Below, piece after piece: positions 16,978 to 26,888 of a stretch of 64,000 bases of DNA; position 1 is the stretch's first letter, and each line of letters opens with the position of its first letter. The translations under genes were made by a program, and so were the position numbers. Below the pieces are notes generated by a model. That model was not told where the DNA came from. It was given only the letters and a program-made list of their open reading frames with translations, and made no database searches. Source of the DNA: Chitinophaga oryziterrae (GTDB taxonomy: Bacteria > Bacteroidota > Bacteroidia > Chitinophagales > Chitinophagaceae); assembly GCF_009758125.1 (NCBI RefSeq), contig NZ_WRXO01000002.1, positions 1,054,001 to 1,118,000 of the forward strand, written 5' to 3'.

Positions 16978-19806
16978 ATGAGGTCAACCAGAAGCCTAAG
17001 TCTGATAGCTGTGCTATTATTTTTCTTTTCAATGTCTTATGCCCAGAAGTTAAAGATTACGGGTAAAGTCACGGATGCCACCACAGGTGTTCCGCTGGAA
17101 GGTATTACTGTAAGGGTTAAATTAACCAGTACAGGAACGCTCACCGGCAAAGAAGGTACTTTTTCTATTGAAGCAAAAAGTGATGATGTACTGGAAATAA
17201 GTGCTATCGGTTTCATCGCACAGTCGCTGCCGGTGAATGGCCGTACAAACATCAATATCCAGCTTATATCCAACGTGTCTGAACTGAACCAGGTAGTACT
17301 GGTAGGTACCCGTGGGGGTGGCAGGGCGAAAACGGAAACGCCTGTACCCGTAGATATCATCAACCTCTCACAGTCCTCTTTGCCTACCGCAAAAATGGAC
17401 CTCACCGCCGTATTGAATATGGCTGCTCCCTCTTTCAACTATAACAAACAAAGTGGCAGTGATGGTGCCGACCAGATAGATCTGGCTACACTCAGAGGTC
17501 TTGGCCCCGATCAGACACTGGTATTGGTAAATGGCAAGAGGAGACACCAGACAGCCTTCGTGGCCGTATTTGGTACCCGTGGCCGTGGTAACTCAGGAAC
17601 CGACCTGAATGCCATCCCGGAAGCAGCGATAGACCGTGTTGAAATATTACGTGATGGTGCTTCTGCTCAATATGGTTCTGACGCCATTGCCGGGGTTATC
17701 AATCTGATCCTCAAAAAAGATGTCAATCATCTTTATATCAATGCCGGTTATGCCGGTTATTATGATCATAAGTATAATACTTATTTTGGCCGTGATCAGC
17801 ATCAGTATAAATACAGCAACCCTATAGATGGTAATGCCGGTACATTCGGTATCAGTTATGGTGTTCCTTTAGGTAAACAGGGCGGTTTCCTGAACTTCTC
17901 AGGTAACTTCCTTGTACAGGGTAAAACATACCGTCAGGCACTGGATACCAACGTGGCGAATAAAAACGGCCTGCCTGTGAATGCGGTGAGAAGGTCCAAT
18001 GGAGATGCTTCCAAAACTACTGGTGGCGGAATGATCAACATGGAAGTTCCTTTTGCAAATGGCCGCACCACATTTTATGCTTTTGGCGGATATAATTATA
18101 AATCCTCTGATGCATATGCTTACACCAGAACACTACATGGATATAATCCTTTTGCAAGCGCGCACCCCGATCGTTTCCCTACAGACGCGAATGGTAACGT
18201 GATCTTCAATAAGGATATCATGTATGCGGTACCTACTCCGGGTGGCGGACCATTAGACACCGTATACGATCCGCATATTCAGACGCATATCAGTGATGCA
18301 TCCGGAGCGGTAGGTATCAAAGGTGAACTGGGTAACAACTGGAACTGGGACCTGAGTAATACACTTGGTAAAAACAACTTTCATTTCTATGGAGATAAAA
18401 CATTTAACGCCTCTCTGGGACCCAACCAGACACATTTTGATGATGGCGGTTTCTCCTTCTTACAAAATACGGCCAACCTTACTTTCGATAAATCTATTCC
18501 AACAGTAGGAGCAGGGTTAAACCTGGCTTTTGGTGCGGAATACCGTTATGAGAATTATAAGATTTATGCAGGAGAGGCAGCGTCATACACTAACTACGAT
18601 CCTACCTTTTTCAAAGCCACCGGTTCTCAGGGATTCCCCGGTTACAGACCTACGGACGTAGTGAGTGCAGACCGTTCCAACATTGCCGGTTTTGTTGATG
18701 CAGAACTGGATGTTACCAAAAAGTGGTTAATAGGCGCTGCTATACGAGCAGAGAACTACAGTGATTTTGGATTTACCAGCACTTACAAACTGGCTTCCCG
18801 TTATAAGCTAACACATAACTTCAATATCAGAGGTTCCGTAAGTACCGGTTATCGCGCACCATCCTTGCAACAGATCAATTACAGCTCTCAGTTTACGAAC
18901 GTACAGGGCGGTACTATTTCTGAAGTAAAGATTGCCCCTAACTATGACCCTATTACCAAAGCAGCCGGTATTCCTGATCTGAAACAGGAAAAATCCGTGA
19001 ATGCCAGTCTGGGTTTCTCCTGGAAACCACTGAGCGAATTAACGGTTACTATAGATGGTTATCTCGTGAAAGTAAAGGACAGGATCGTTTTATCCGGACA
19101 ATTTAATAAAGGAGACACGACTTTATCACCTGCATTCTATAATGCTTTAAACAATTTGCATATTGATAATGCACAGTTCTTTGCCAATGCAGTGAATACG
19201 ACCAACACAGGTGTAGATATCGTGGTGGATTATAATAAACGTTGGGGAAATCAGCATTTCAGGGGATTATTTACGGGTAATATTCAGCACATGAATATCG
19301 ATAAAGTGAATGTACCAGGTTCTCTGAACGACAGTCCGCTGCATCAGAAAGAGTTCTTCAGCGATCGTGAGGAGAAGTTTGTATTAGCATCTGCACCGCC
19401 GGTGAAACTGGGTATAAACCTGGAATATGGCGTAAACAAACTGAGTGTTGGTACTCACCTCACTTACTTTGGTAAGATAGAACTGCTGGGTTATGGCTTT
19501 GCAGGAGACCTGGCTGGTACGGGTATCAATCCACAGGTTGAAAGTGATGCTGACGGTACCCTGTTACCTGAGAAATTCAATTACAAGGGCAAGATGGTGA
19601 CAGACCTTTACGCCAGTTATAAATTCTCTTCCCATATCAGTTGGTTCATCGGTGCAGATAATGTCTTCAATGTACATCCTGATCTGGGAGTGGTACCTGC
19701 TGCTAAAAACTCTGCTTTTGATGGTGAAGCCGGCGGCGCCTGGGACCCTGTTCAGATGGGTTTCAATGGTATCCGTTTATTTACAAGAGTAGTTCTCAAC
19801 TTTTGA
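16978..19806 (+). CDS. TonB-dependent outer-membrane receptor
   Basis: About 942 residues from MRSTRSLSL. Upstream in-frame starts would add 18 residues before the signal peptide (1-23, ending SYAQ). The protein has a carboxypeptidase-regulatory-like domain (about 25-105: KITGKVTDATTGVPLEGITV), a plug domain (about 110-245, with LRGLGPDQTLVLVNGKRRH and VEILRDGASAQYGSDAIAGVINLIL), and a 22-strand-type barrel ending in a C-terminal Phe (VVLNF). It is a TonB-driven importer without a SusD partner gene beside it, so it is more likely a receptor for a siderophore, cofactor or metal chelate than a starch-type Sus pair. The substrate cannot be read from sequence. Confidence 0.92.
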   Translation: MRSTRSLSLIAVLLFFFSMSYAQKLKITGKVTDATTGVPLEGITVRVKLTSTGTLTGKEGTFSIEAKSDDVLEISAIGFIAQSLPVNGRTNINIQLISNVSELNQVVLVGTRGGGRAKTETPVPVDIINLSQSSLPTAKMDLTAVLNMAAPSFNYNKQSGSDGADQIDLATLRGLGPDQTLVLVNGKRRHQTAFVAVFGTRGRGNSGTDLNAIPEAAIDRVEILRDGASAQYGSDAIAGVINLILKKDVNHLYINAGYAGYYDHKYNTYFGRDQHQYKYSNPIDGNAGTFGISYGVPLGKQGGFLNFSGNFLVQGKTYRQALDTNVANKNGLPVNAVRRSNGDASKTTGGGMINMEVPFANGRTTFYAFGGYNYKSSDAYAYTRTLHGYNPFASAHPDRFPTDANGNVIFNKDIMYAVPTPGGGPLDTVYDPHIQTHISDASGAVGIKGELGNNWNWDLSNTLGKNNFHFYGDKTFNASLGPNQTHFDDGGFSFLQNTANLTFDKSIPTVGAGLNLAFGAEYRYENYKIYAGEAASYTNYDPTFFKATGSQGFPGYRPTDVVSADRSNIAGFVDAELDVTKKWLIGAAIRAENYSDFGFTSTYKLASRYKLTHNFNIRGSVSTGYRAPSLQQINYSSQFTNVQGGTISEVKIAPNYDPITKAAGIPDLKQEKSVNASLGFSWKPLSELTVTIDGYLVKVKDRIVLSGQFNKGDTTLSPAFYNALNNLHIDNAQFFANAVNTTNTGVDIVVDYNKRWGNQHFRGLFTGNIQHMNIDKVNVPGSLNDSPLHQKEFFSDREEKFVLASAPPVKLGINLEYGVNKLSVGTHLTYFGKIELLGYGFAGDLAGTGINPQVESDADGTLLPEKFNYKGKMVTDLYASYKFSSHISWFIGADNVFNVHPDLGVVPAAKNSAFDGEAGGAWDPVQMGFNGIRLFTRVVLNF

Positions 19807-19845
19807 TTTTCGGGTGTATTGCAAAACCCTTCAATTTCTTTGATC

Positions 19846-19880
19846 AAAAAAAAGCCTTCCCGGACAGGAAGGCTTTTTTT
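19846..19880. terminator. Bidirectional intrinsic terminator
   Basis: A 14-bp perfect stem (AAAAAAAGCCTTCC at 19847-19860 with GGAAGGCTTTTTTT at 19867-19880) and loop CGGACA. A-run and U-run flank the GC stem, so it serves both the TonB receptor (plus) and the convergent pyk (minus). Confidence 0.92.
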
Positions 19881-19897
19881 ATATATAATAACATCAA

Positions 19898-21388
19898 TTA
19901 CTCAGTCACCTTTGTAATCTTGATAGTATTAGTTGGCAGGTGCAGTTTAACCGGTGTGCTACCAGTATTAACAACCACGTCATCAACTTTCAGGAAACCT
20001 CTTTCTTTCAGGATACCGATCTGGTCAGCAATGATATTATCAAGGCTTTCTTCTTCTCCATAATAGAAAGCGCGTACACCCCAGCTAAGGCTGAGCTGAT
20101 TTACCAGGGATTTCTCTTTGGTAAATACATACAGCGGAGAGCGTGGACGGTAGCTGCTCAGCATAAAGCCGGTATAGCCGCTCTGTGTCATACCGATCAG
20201 GGCATCAGCATCCAGGTCTTCTGCCATTTTGCAGGCATTGTAACACAGTGCATCGCTCAGGAAGGAAGGAGAGTGACGGTGAGGGATCAGGTTACGGTTG
20301 TAAACGATGTCTTCTTTTTCTACTTCGTCAATGATTTTCTTCATAGTCTGGATAACCAGCTCAGGGAATTGACCGGTAGCAGTTTCACCGCTCAGCATCA
20401 CGGCATCAGCACCTTCCAGAACAGCGTTCGCTACGTCAGTGATTTCGCTACGGTTTGGACGGGTACGGTCGATCATGCTTTCCATCATCTGGGTAGCAAC
20501 GATCACCGGTTTCGCACGGTGAATACATTTACGGATGATATCTTTCTGGATCATTGGGATCTGCTCAACCGGCAGTTCCACACCCAGGTCACCACGGGCG
20601 ATCATTACGCCATCACTTTCCCAGATAATTTCTTTCAGGTTAGCGATAGCTTCTGGCTTCTCGATCTTAGAGATCACCTTTATTTTAGAATCACGTTCTT
20701 TCAGGCGTTTGCGGAGCAACAGCAGGTCATCTACGTGTCTCACGAAAGACAGGGCAACCCAGTCGCATTCATGATCGATGATGAACTGTAAGTCAACTTC
20801 GTCTTTTTCTGTCAGTGCAGGCAGGGAAACCTGGGTATCCGGCAGGTTGAAACCTTTTTTGGAAGAAAGTACTCCCGGGAAAGATACTACTGCTTTGATT
20901 TCGCCGGCAGCAGTTACTTCTTTTACGATCGTTTCTATCTTACCATCATCCAGCAGGATTTTCTGACCAGGTTTGATATCCTTGTGGAGGTCAGGGTAAG
21001 AAACATATATTTTTGTTGCATTACCTACCACTTTTTCGTTCACGAACGTGAGGATCTGTCCAGGAACCAGTGGCAGTGCATTATTTTCAATTTCACCAAC
21101 GCGCAGTTTAGGACCTTGTAAATCGGCCAGGATGGCAACGTTATAAGGTTCTGTAGCGTTGATTTGGCGGATCAGCTTTATAATACGCAGCTTATCCTCG
21201 TGAGAGCCATGTGAAAAATTCAGACGGAACACATTAACGCCAGCTCTTACCAGTGCCAGTAATCCTTCGTAGGTATCGCATGCTGGCCCAACGGTAGCAA
21301 CGATTTTTGTTTTGTGTTGAGAATGTGCTCTGGAAGCCTTATGGTCCATCTGTTTGTTTACGTATTTCGATAAATCGTTTGTACTCAT
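19898..21388 (-). CDS. pyk: Pyruvate kinase
   Basis: A 496-residue protein with all pyruvate kinase landmarks: KIVATVGPACDTYEGL at the N-terminus, VFRLNFSHGSHED, ILADLQGPKLRVG, VISKIEKPEAIANL (the catalytic Lys region), GVMIARGDLGVELP, and VMLSGETATGQFP. It transfers phosphate from phosphoenolpyruvate to ADP, the last step of glycolysis. It lies 11 bases downstream of pfkA on the same strand, so the two irreversible control steps of glycolysis are probably co-transcribed. A bidirectional terminator follows. Confidence 0.97.
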   Translation of the reverse strand: MSTNDLSKYVNKQMDHKASRAHSQHKTKIVATVGPACDTYEGLLALVRAGVNVFRLNFSHGSHEDKLRIIKLIRQINATEPYNVAILADLQGPKLRVGEIENNALPLVPGQILTFVNEKVVGNATKIYVSYPDLHKDIKPGQKILLDDGKIETIVKEVTAAGEIKAVVSFPGVLSSKKGFNLPDTQVSLPALTEKDEVDLQFIIDHECDWVALSFVRHVDDLLLLRKRLKERDSKIKVISKIEKPEAIANLKEIIWESDGVMIARGDLGVELPVEQIPMIQKDIIRKCIHRAKPVIVATQMMESMIDRTRPNRSEITDVANAVLEGADAVMLSGETATGQFPELVIQTMKKIIDEVEKEDIVYNRNLIPHRHSPSFLSDALCYNACKMAEDLDADALIGMTQSGYTGFMLSSYRPRSPLYVFTKEKSLVNQLSLSWGVRAFYYGEEESLDNIIADQIGILKERGFLKVDDVVVNTGSTPVKLHLPTNTIKITKVTE

Positions 21389-21399
21389 AGCTCTATTTT

Positions 21400-22380
21400 T
21401 TAACTCGCAAGTATTTTAGTGATCTTTAACCATTCAGGATCAATGTGTTCTTTTGCCTTAATGGCCTGTTCCAGCGGAGTATAGTGAATTTTGTTGTTTA
21501 CGATACCTACCATCACATTGGATGTACCTTCCAGCAATGCCTCTACCGCTGCGTAACCCATACGGCTGGCCAGGATGCGGTCCTGGCAGGTGGGGGAACC
21601 ACCACGCTGTATATGACCTAAGATGGTCACACGGGTATCCAGCTGAAGACATTGTGCCTTGATCTGCCTGGCCACTTCCTCAGCACCACCGGCAGTAGAA
21701 CCTTCTGCTACTACGATGATGTTCACCATTTTGCGGCGGCGTTCGTTCGCCTGCAGGTCTTCAATGATATCCTGTACGTCAATCAGGTGTTCCGGGGTCA
21801 TAATATGTTCTGCACCAGTAGAAATACCACTGTGCAGGGCGATATAACCGGCGTCACGGCCCATTACCTCTATTATAAATAAACGGTCGTGCGCATCAGC
21901 TGTATCACGGATCTTGTCGATCGCATCTACAGCAGTGTTCACAGCCGTGTCAAAACCAATAGTAAAATCTGTTCCTGCAATGTCCTTATCAATAGTACCG
22001 GGTAAACCTATGCACGGGATATCGAACTCCTGGCTCAGCTTGTATGCTCCGTTGAAGGAACCGTCCCCGCCAATCACTACCAGGCCGTCAATATTGTGTT
22101 TCTTTAAATTTTCGTAGGCTTTTTTACGTCCCTCGTACTCATGGAACTCTTTACAGCGGGCTGTTTTGAGAATAGTGCCGCCTCTTTGAATAATGTTGGC
22201 TACAGACTTGGACTCCAAAGGGATAATCTCATTTTTCAGCATTCCCCTGTAACCATACATAACACCATACACATTCAGCTGATGGTAAATTCCCGTCCTC
22301 ACAACGGCACGAACAGCAGCATTCATGCCTGGCGCATCTCCGCCCGAAGTTAGGACTGCAATGTTATTAACTTTTTTCAT
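21400..22380 (-). CDS. pfkA: ATP-dependent 6-phosphofructokinase
   Basis: A 326-residue protein of bacterial PfkA length with LTSGGDAPGMNAAVRAVVR at the N-terminus, VIGGDGSFNGA, and the catalytic PGTIDKDIAGTDFTIGFDTA. The GGDG motif with Gly after the Asp is typical of ATP-using rather than pyrophosphate-using enzymes. It phosphorylates fructose 6-phosphate. It is the promoter-proximal gene of pfkA-pyk. The 311-base gap upstream is shared with a divergent prolyl oligopeptidase. Confidence 0.96.
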   Translation of the reverse strand: MKKVNNIAVLTSGGDAPGMNAAVRAVVRTGIYHQLNVYGVMYGYRGMLKNEIIPLESKSVANIIQRGGTILKTARCKEFHEYEGRKKAYENLKKHNIDGLVVIGGDGSFNGAYKLSQEFDIPCIGLPGTIDKDIAGTDFTIGFDTAVNTAVDAIDKIRDTADAHDRLFIIEVMGRDAGYIALHSGISTGAEHIMTPEHLIDVQDIIEDLQANERRRKMVNIIVVAEGSTAGGAEEVARQIKAQCLQLDTRVTILGHIQRGGSPTCQDRILASRMGYAAVEALLEGTSNVMVGIVNNKIHYTPLEQAIKAKEHIDPEWLKITKILAS

Positions 22381-22691
22381 AGTTATGTTTATTTCCCTCT
22401 CTACGTTTTTGTCTATGGATTCAGGGAACCCCTACCTTGATTTGAACCTGTTTTACCCCGATATCCCCCGAACGTGTCATGAAACGCATTCATCATTCAC
22501 ACTTTCCAAATTTTACCCATCCGCTCGTTTTTTCCTGAGAATCACGCTGCTAATGCATAAATTGCCAAAAAATATCAAACGGGCGCACAAAAATAACATT
22601 TTGCCTTTTGTTTCTAATAGTATTCTGATGAATTACACAAAAATTTCAAATTTAGTTAACCAACGGGCTTAATTTTTTTAAAAATACACAT
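22381..22691. other. Divergent intergenic region pfkA / prolyl oligopeptidase
   Basis: This 311-base gap holds the promoters of two divergent genes. On the minus strand a -7-like TAAATTTG is seen (as CAAATTTA at 22647-22654), far from the pfkA start, without a clear -33 partner. The region next to the plus-strand gene is very A/T-rich. I see no RNA gene or convincing open frame. Confidence 0.4.
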
Positions 22692-24839
22692 ATGTATAAT
22701 TTAAATACAGAAAGAAAATTAAAAAGTCTATTCTTCTTTTCTATTTTATACTTTTTTACAACAACCGGAACAGTAATGGCTCAACAATCAGGCATCAGCT
22801 ATCCACAAACCCGTAAAACGGATGTGACGGATAATTATCACGGTACTACTATAGCGGACCCATACCGCTGGCTCGAAGATGATAACAGTGCCGAAACAAA
22901 GGCCTGGGTACAGGAAGAGAACGCAGTTACACAGTCTTATCTTACAAAGATACCCTTTCGGGACGCGATTAAGAAACGTCTTGAAGTGCTCTGGAATTAT
23001 CCACGCTTAGGTGCTCCCTTCAAAAAAGGAGATTATTATTACTTCTATAAGAATGATGGCCTGCAGAACCAGGCTATATTATACCGCCACAAAACCCTGG
23101 ATGCTACGCCGGAGGTCTTTATAGATCCCAATAAACTCTCTGAGAGCGGAACGGTAGCCCTCGGCACTGTCTCCTTTTCAAAAGATGGGAAATATGCGGC
23201 TTACCTGCTGGCAAAGGCAGGGTCCGACTGGCAACAGGCGTTCATTATGGACGTGGAGTCCAAAACATTACTGGCAGATACCCTCGACTGGATCAAGTTC
23301 AGCAGTATCTCCTGGCGTGGTCATGGCTTCTATTACAGCCGTTACGATAAGCCCGATGAATCCAGCAAGCTCTCCAAAAAGAACGAGTTCCATAAAGTTT
23401 ATTATCATATAATAGGTACTACTCAGGATAAGGACGAACTGATCTACCAGGATAAAGAACATCCCCTGCGTAATGCCGGACTGGGAGTGACGGAAGACGA
23501 ACGCTTCCTGATATTACATATCTCAGAAGGGACTTCCGGTAGAGAACTCTGGTACCGGGATATGAAAGATACTGCCCGGACAGCATTCAAACCACTGGTA
23601 AAAGGCTTTGATTATGAACCTTCTGTTATAGATAATGATGGAGATAAACTGCTGATGCACACCAACCAGGATGCGCCTAATTATAAGGTAGTACTGGTAG
23701 ACCCCAAACATCCTGAAAAGGAAAACTGGAAAGAGATCATTCCTGAGAGGAAGGAAGTCCTGCAGGGGGTAGGTACTGCCGGTGGCTGGTTATTCCCCAG
23801 TTATCTGAAAGATGCCGCTACCAAAGTATACCAGTACAGCTATGCCGGTAAACAGGAGCGGGAGATCATCCTGCCGGGTATAGGCACCGCTTCGGGCTTC
23901 GGTGGTGAAAAGGAGGATAAGGAGTTTTTCTACAGCTTTACTTCCTATGTATCTCCGGGTATGATATATAAATATGATATCAAAACCGGTAAATCTGATT
24001 TCTTCAGTAAACCGGAAGTGAAGTTCAATCCGGATGACTACGAAACCAAACAGGTATTTTTTAATAGTAAAGATGGTACCCGTGTACCTATCTTCCTGTC
24101 TTATAAAAAGGGAATAAAGAATACGGGAGATAATCCTGTATTGCTGTATGGTTATGGTGGATTTAATATCCCGCAGACACCGGCCTTCGGGGTATCCAAC
24201 CTGTTCTTCATGGAACAGGGAGGGATCCTGGCAGTGGTTTGCCTCCGTGGTGGCAGTGAATATGGAGAAGCCTGGCATAAGGCGGGGATGATGGAACGTA
24301 AACAGAATGTGTTCGACGACTTTACCGGTGCGGCAGAATACCTGATCAAAGAGAAATACACCAATTCCGCGCATCTGGCTATCCGGGGTGGTTCTAACGG
24401 CGGTCTGCTGGTAGGCGCCTGCATGACGCAACGCCCGGAACTCTTCAAAGTGGCCCTGCCGGCAGTAGGAGTGATGGACATGCTGCGCTTCCAGTTATTC
24501 ACTATTGGCTGGGCATGGGTAGCGGAATATGGCAGCAGCGAGAAAGCAGATCAGTTCCCGTATCTGCTTAAATACTCCCCGCTGCATAACCTGAAACCAG
24601 GTACAACGTATCCCGCTACGCTGGTTACCACTGCCGATCATGACGACCGTGTAGTGCCTGCGCACTCCTTTAAGTTCGCAGCTGCTTTACAGGCTTGCAA
24701 CGCCGGCCCCAACCCAACGCTTATACGTATCGATACACAAGCCGGCCATGGTGCAGGGAAACCTACTTCCAAGCTGATTGATGAAGCCACCGATATCTGG
24801 GCTTTTACCATGTATAATTTAGGGATGACCGTGAAGTAG
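22692..24839 (+). CDS. Prolyl oligopeptidase family (S9A) serine peptidase, secreted
   Basis: A 715-residue S9A peptidase. A signal peptide (about 1-30, ending VMAQ) is followed by the N-terminal family stretch YPQTRKTDVTDNYHGTTIADPYRWLEDD, a seven-bladed propeller, and an alpha/beta hydrolase domain. The catalytic Ser is in RGGSNGGLLVG, the Asp in DHDDRVVPAHSFK, and the His in QAGHGAGKP. It cleaves short peptides after proline and probably acts in the periplasm. It is monocistronic, followed by an unusual perfect hairpin at 24852-24884. Length and motifs are full; no defects are seen. Confidence 0.93.
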   Translation: MYNLNTERKLKSLFFFSILYFFTTTGTVMAQQSGISYPQTRKTDVTDNYHGTTIADPYRWLEDDNSAETKAWVQEENAVTQSYLTKIPFRDAIKKRLEVLWNYPRLGAPFKKGDYYYFYKNDGLQNQAILYRHKTLDATPEVFIDPNKLSESGTVALGTVSFSKDGKYAAYLLAKAGSDWQQAFIMDVESKTLLADTLDWIKFSSISWRGHGFYYSRYDKPDESSKLSKKNEFHKVYYHIIGTTQDKDELIYQDKEHPLRNAGLGVTEDERFLILHISEGTSGRELWYRDMKDTARTAFKPLVKGFDYEPSVIDNDGDKLLMHTNQDAPNYKVVLVDPKHPEKENWKEIIPERKEVLQGVGTAGGWLFPSYLKDAATKVYQYSYAGKQEREIILPGIGTASGFGGEKEDKEFFYSFTSYVSPGMIYKYDIKTGKSDFFSKPEVKFNPDDYETKQVFFNSKDGTRVPIFLSYKKGIKNTGDNPVLLYGYGGFNIPQTPAFGVSNLFFMEQGGILAVVCLRGGSEYGEAWHKAGMMERKQNVFDDFTGAAEYLIKEKYTNSAHLAIRGGSNGGLLVGACMTQRPELFKVALPAVGVMDMLRFQLFTIGWAWVAEYGSSEKADQFPYLLKYSPLHNLKPGTTYPATLVTTADHDDRVVPAHSFKFAAALQACNAGPNPTLIRIDTQAGHGAGKPTSKLIDEATDIWAFTMYNLGMTVK

Positions 24840-24851
24840 CGAATTGAGTAA

Positions 24852-24884
24852 TTTTTGTGATGGTGCGAAGCACCATCACAAAAA
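24852..24884. repeat. Perfect 15-bp hairpin after S9A peptidase gene
   Basis: TTTTTGTGATGGTGC (24852-24866), loop GAA, then the exact complement (24870-24884). On either strand the U-run comes before the stem and the A-run after it, the reverse of an intrinsic terminator. It may be an mRNA 3' stabilising structure or a protein site. It lies 13 bases after the stop codon. Confidence 0.6.
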
Positions 24885-24965
24885 AATTGTTCTTTGATCA
24901 AAATAAATCAAACTGAGTCACTACCCCTTTTTCTTTGTGATTGATAAAATCAGTAATTTACTGTT

Positions 24966-25859
24966 ATGAAGGTATTAATAACAGGAAGCAATGGATTACT
25001 GGGCCAACACCTGATACCGGTTTTTTTACAGGACAGCCGGTATACAGTCATCGCAACCGGAAGAGGCCCCAACCGCCTGCCAGTTCAGGATGGATACACT
25101 TACGAAGCTACTAACCTGAGGGACGCAACAAGTGTCCAGCACCTGCTGGAAAAACACAAGCCCGATGTATTGATCCATGCTGCGGCGATGACGCAGGTAG
25201 ATGATTGTGAGCGGAACAAAGATGCCTGCTGGGATATCAATGTCAGTGCTACACGTTACCTCATACAGGCTGCTGAAAAGACGAATACCTTTTTCGTGTT
25301 CTTATCTACGGACTTTGTATTTGATGGGCTGCAGGGCCCTTATGCGGAAGAAGATGCGGTAAACCCGCTCAGTTATTACGGAGCCAGTAAAGTGGCGGCA
25401 GAACGCCTGGTAAGGAATAGCAAACTGGCCTGGGCTATCGTTCGTACAGTACTCGTATACGGCGTAGCCGCAGATCCTAAACGCAGTAACATTATCACCT
25501 GGGTAAAGAATAACCTGGAACAGGGTAAGAAGCTGAAAGTAGTGACTGACCAGTGGCGTACTCCTACGCTGGTACAGGACCTGGCAGCAGGATGTAAACT
25601 GGTAGCCGATAAGAGAGCCACCGGTATCTATCATATCTCAGGAAGTGAAACACTCACTCCTTACGAAATGGCGGTGCAAACAGCAGGATATTTCAAATTA
25701 AATCCCCAGATGCTGGAACAGGTAGACGCAAAAACCTTTACCCAGCCTGCGAAACGCCCTGCTAAAACAGGCTTTGTGATAGATAAAGCAGTAAAGGAAT
25801 TAGGTTACAAGCCCCACAGCTTTGAAGAAGGACTGGATATCGTAGCCAGAGAAATCTAA
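24966..25859 (+). CDS. NAD(P)-dependent sugar-nucleotide reductase (RmlD-like SDR)
   Basis: A 297-residue extended SDR with an N-terminal Rossmann motif (ITGSNGLLGQHL), DVLIHAAAMTQVDDCERN (the RmlD-type cofactor/substrate loop), STDFVFDG, and a catalytic YYGASKVAAE (YxxxK). It resembles dTDP-4-dehydrorhamnose reductase, which makes dTDP-L-rhamnose for surface polysaccharides. Neighbours give no other rhamnose genes, and many RmlD-like proteins reduce other sugar nucleotides, so the exact substrate is open. Confidence 0.82.
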   Translation: MKVLITGSNGLLGQHLIPVFLQDSRYTVIATGRGPNRLPVQDGYTYEATNLRDATSVQHLLEKHKPDVLIHAAAMTQVDDCERNKDACWDINVSATRYLIQAAEKTNTFFVFLSTDFVFDGLQGPYAEEDAVNPLSYYGASKVAAERLVRNSKLAWAIVRTVLVYGVAADPKRSNIITWVKNNLEQGKKLKVVTDQWRTPTLVQDLAAGCKLVADKRATGIYHISGSETLTPYEMAVQTAGYFKLNPQMLEQVDAKTFTQPAKRPAKTGFVIDKAVKELGYKPHSFEEGLDIVAREI

Positions 25860-25887
25860 TTCTCGCAGGCTTTTAAAATCTAACCCC

Positions 25888-26847
25888 TTAAAATTTCAGA
25901 CTTACTTTTTGAACGATCAAATTTCTGATTGAATCTTTCATTTTTGTAGTATCAGCCGGAACACTGCGGAGTGGTATTACTATCTCCCAAAGAGAAGAAT
26001 CAGAGGAAGTATATTGTAACTGATAAGTTATTCTGGATCCATTCTTCTTGCGTGTGGCATACTTTCTTTCTGCGAGCGCCTTGTCTTTGAAAGTCTCCAC
26101 CACGGCATAATACGCTATGGTATCAGACACAGGGGGCGCTGGCGGCAATGTATCTGCCTGTTTCACTTCTTCCTTCATCTTCATGGTATCCACCGCTGTG
26201 CTGGCTACTTCTGCTGCTTTATTGGCATTGGCATCCTGGCGTTCCGCCAGCCACCAGATGAGCCAGGCAAACAGTAAAGTCCCTACAGGCGCTGCTATCC
26301 ACCACCAGCGGAAGCGGGAACCACTCTCCGGAAAATCCGGGTATTCTGTAGTAGAAGAGGTATGATCAGGGGAAGCTGTTAAGTGGTTCATCACCGTAGT
26401 GCCCACCATTTCAGTATTACCCACCGTTATCTTATGACTCACATCCGTGCGTATCACGGGTTTCACATGCAGGGTCTCCATGGTGATAGGCATCGCTTCC
26501 GGTTCAAAGGAAATAATGCCTATGGTATTCGCCTGTAGTTGTCCCACGCCAGGTATTACCACCGGTCTGCCCGTTTGCAGGGTAGCCTTCAGCTCATCAA
26601 TGTATTTGTCCATCTTCAGCCGCGCAATAGGCAGCACCAGGTTTTCCCGCTGGGCTATCCATTCAGCGCATCTGCCATCGTCCGTCCAGTTCTCTTCGAA
26701 CACGATCTTCTCGCCTGGTGGCTCAATGGTATTATCTGTTACGTCGAAACGTGCAGACGTATGCTGAAGCGTAAACGTTCCGATTTTTGGGAGACTGCAA
26801 CTGTGCTGTCTATATAAAACTTCCTGTATGTATTGTTCTAGTACCAA
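25888..26847 (-). CDS. HU-CCDC81-like membrane protein with SPOR-like C-terminus
   Basis: A 319-residue protein. Two short N-terminal domains (about 1-65 and 70-135) resemble the paired bacterial HU-CCDC81 domains: LEQYIQEVLYRQHSCSLPKIGTFTL and later GRPVVIPGVGQLQ. One membrane segment at about 182-202 (WWIAAPVGTLLFAWLIWWL) follows. A Pro/Thr linker leads to a SPOR-like C-terminus (about 245-319: YYAVVETFKDKALAERKYATR). Such proteins probably couple a cytoplasmic protein or DNA contact to peptidoglycan in the periplasm. SPOR domains bind denuded glycans at division sites. It is the only gene between an SDR gene and the barrel-TPR operon. Confidence 0.7.
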   Translation of the reverse strand: MVLEQYIQEVLYRQHSCSLPKIGTFTLQHTSARFDVTDNTIEPPGEKIVFEENWTDDGRCAEWIAQRENLVLPIARLKMDKYIDELKATLQTGRPVVIPGVGQLQANTIGIISFEPEAMPITMETLHVKPVIRTDVSHKITVGNTEMVGTTVMNHLTASPDHTSSTTEYPDFPESGSRFRWWWIAAPVGTLLFAWLIWWLAERQDANANKAAEVASTAVDTMKMKEEVKQADTLPPAPPVSDTIAYYAVVETFKDKALAERKYATRKKNGSRITYQLQYTSSDSSLWEIVIPLRSVPADTTKMKDSIRNLIVQKVSLKF

Positions 26848-26888
26848 GTATAGTAAATATTCCTATTATGAAATGACTCAAACGTATA

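Noticed and set aside
22140..22672. Small plus-strand frames opposite pfkA and in its upstream gap
   Set aside because: They overlap the clear pfkA frame or are low-complexity, with no start signals or domain features.
24852..24884. Classical intrinsic terminator
   Set aside because: The U-run is on the wrong side of the stem on both strands.
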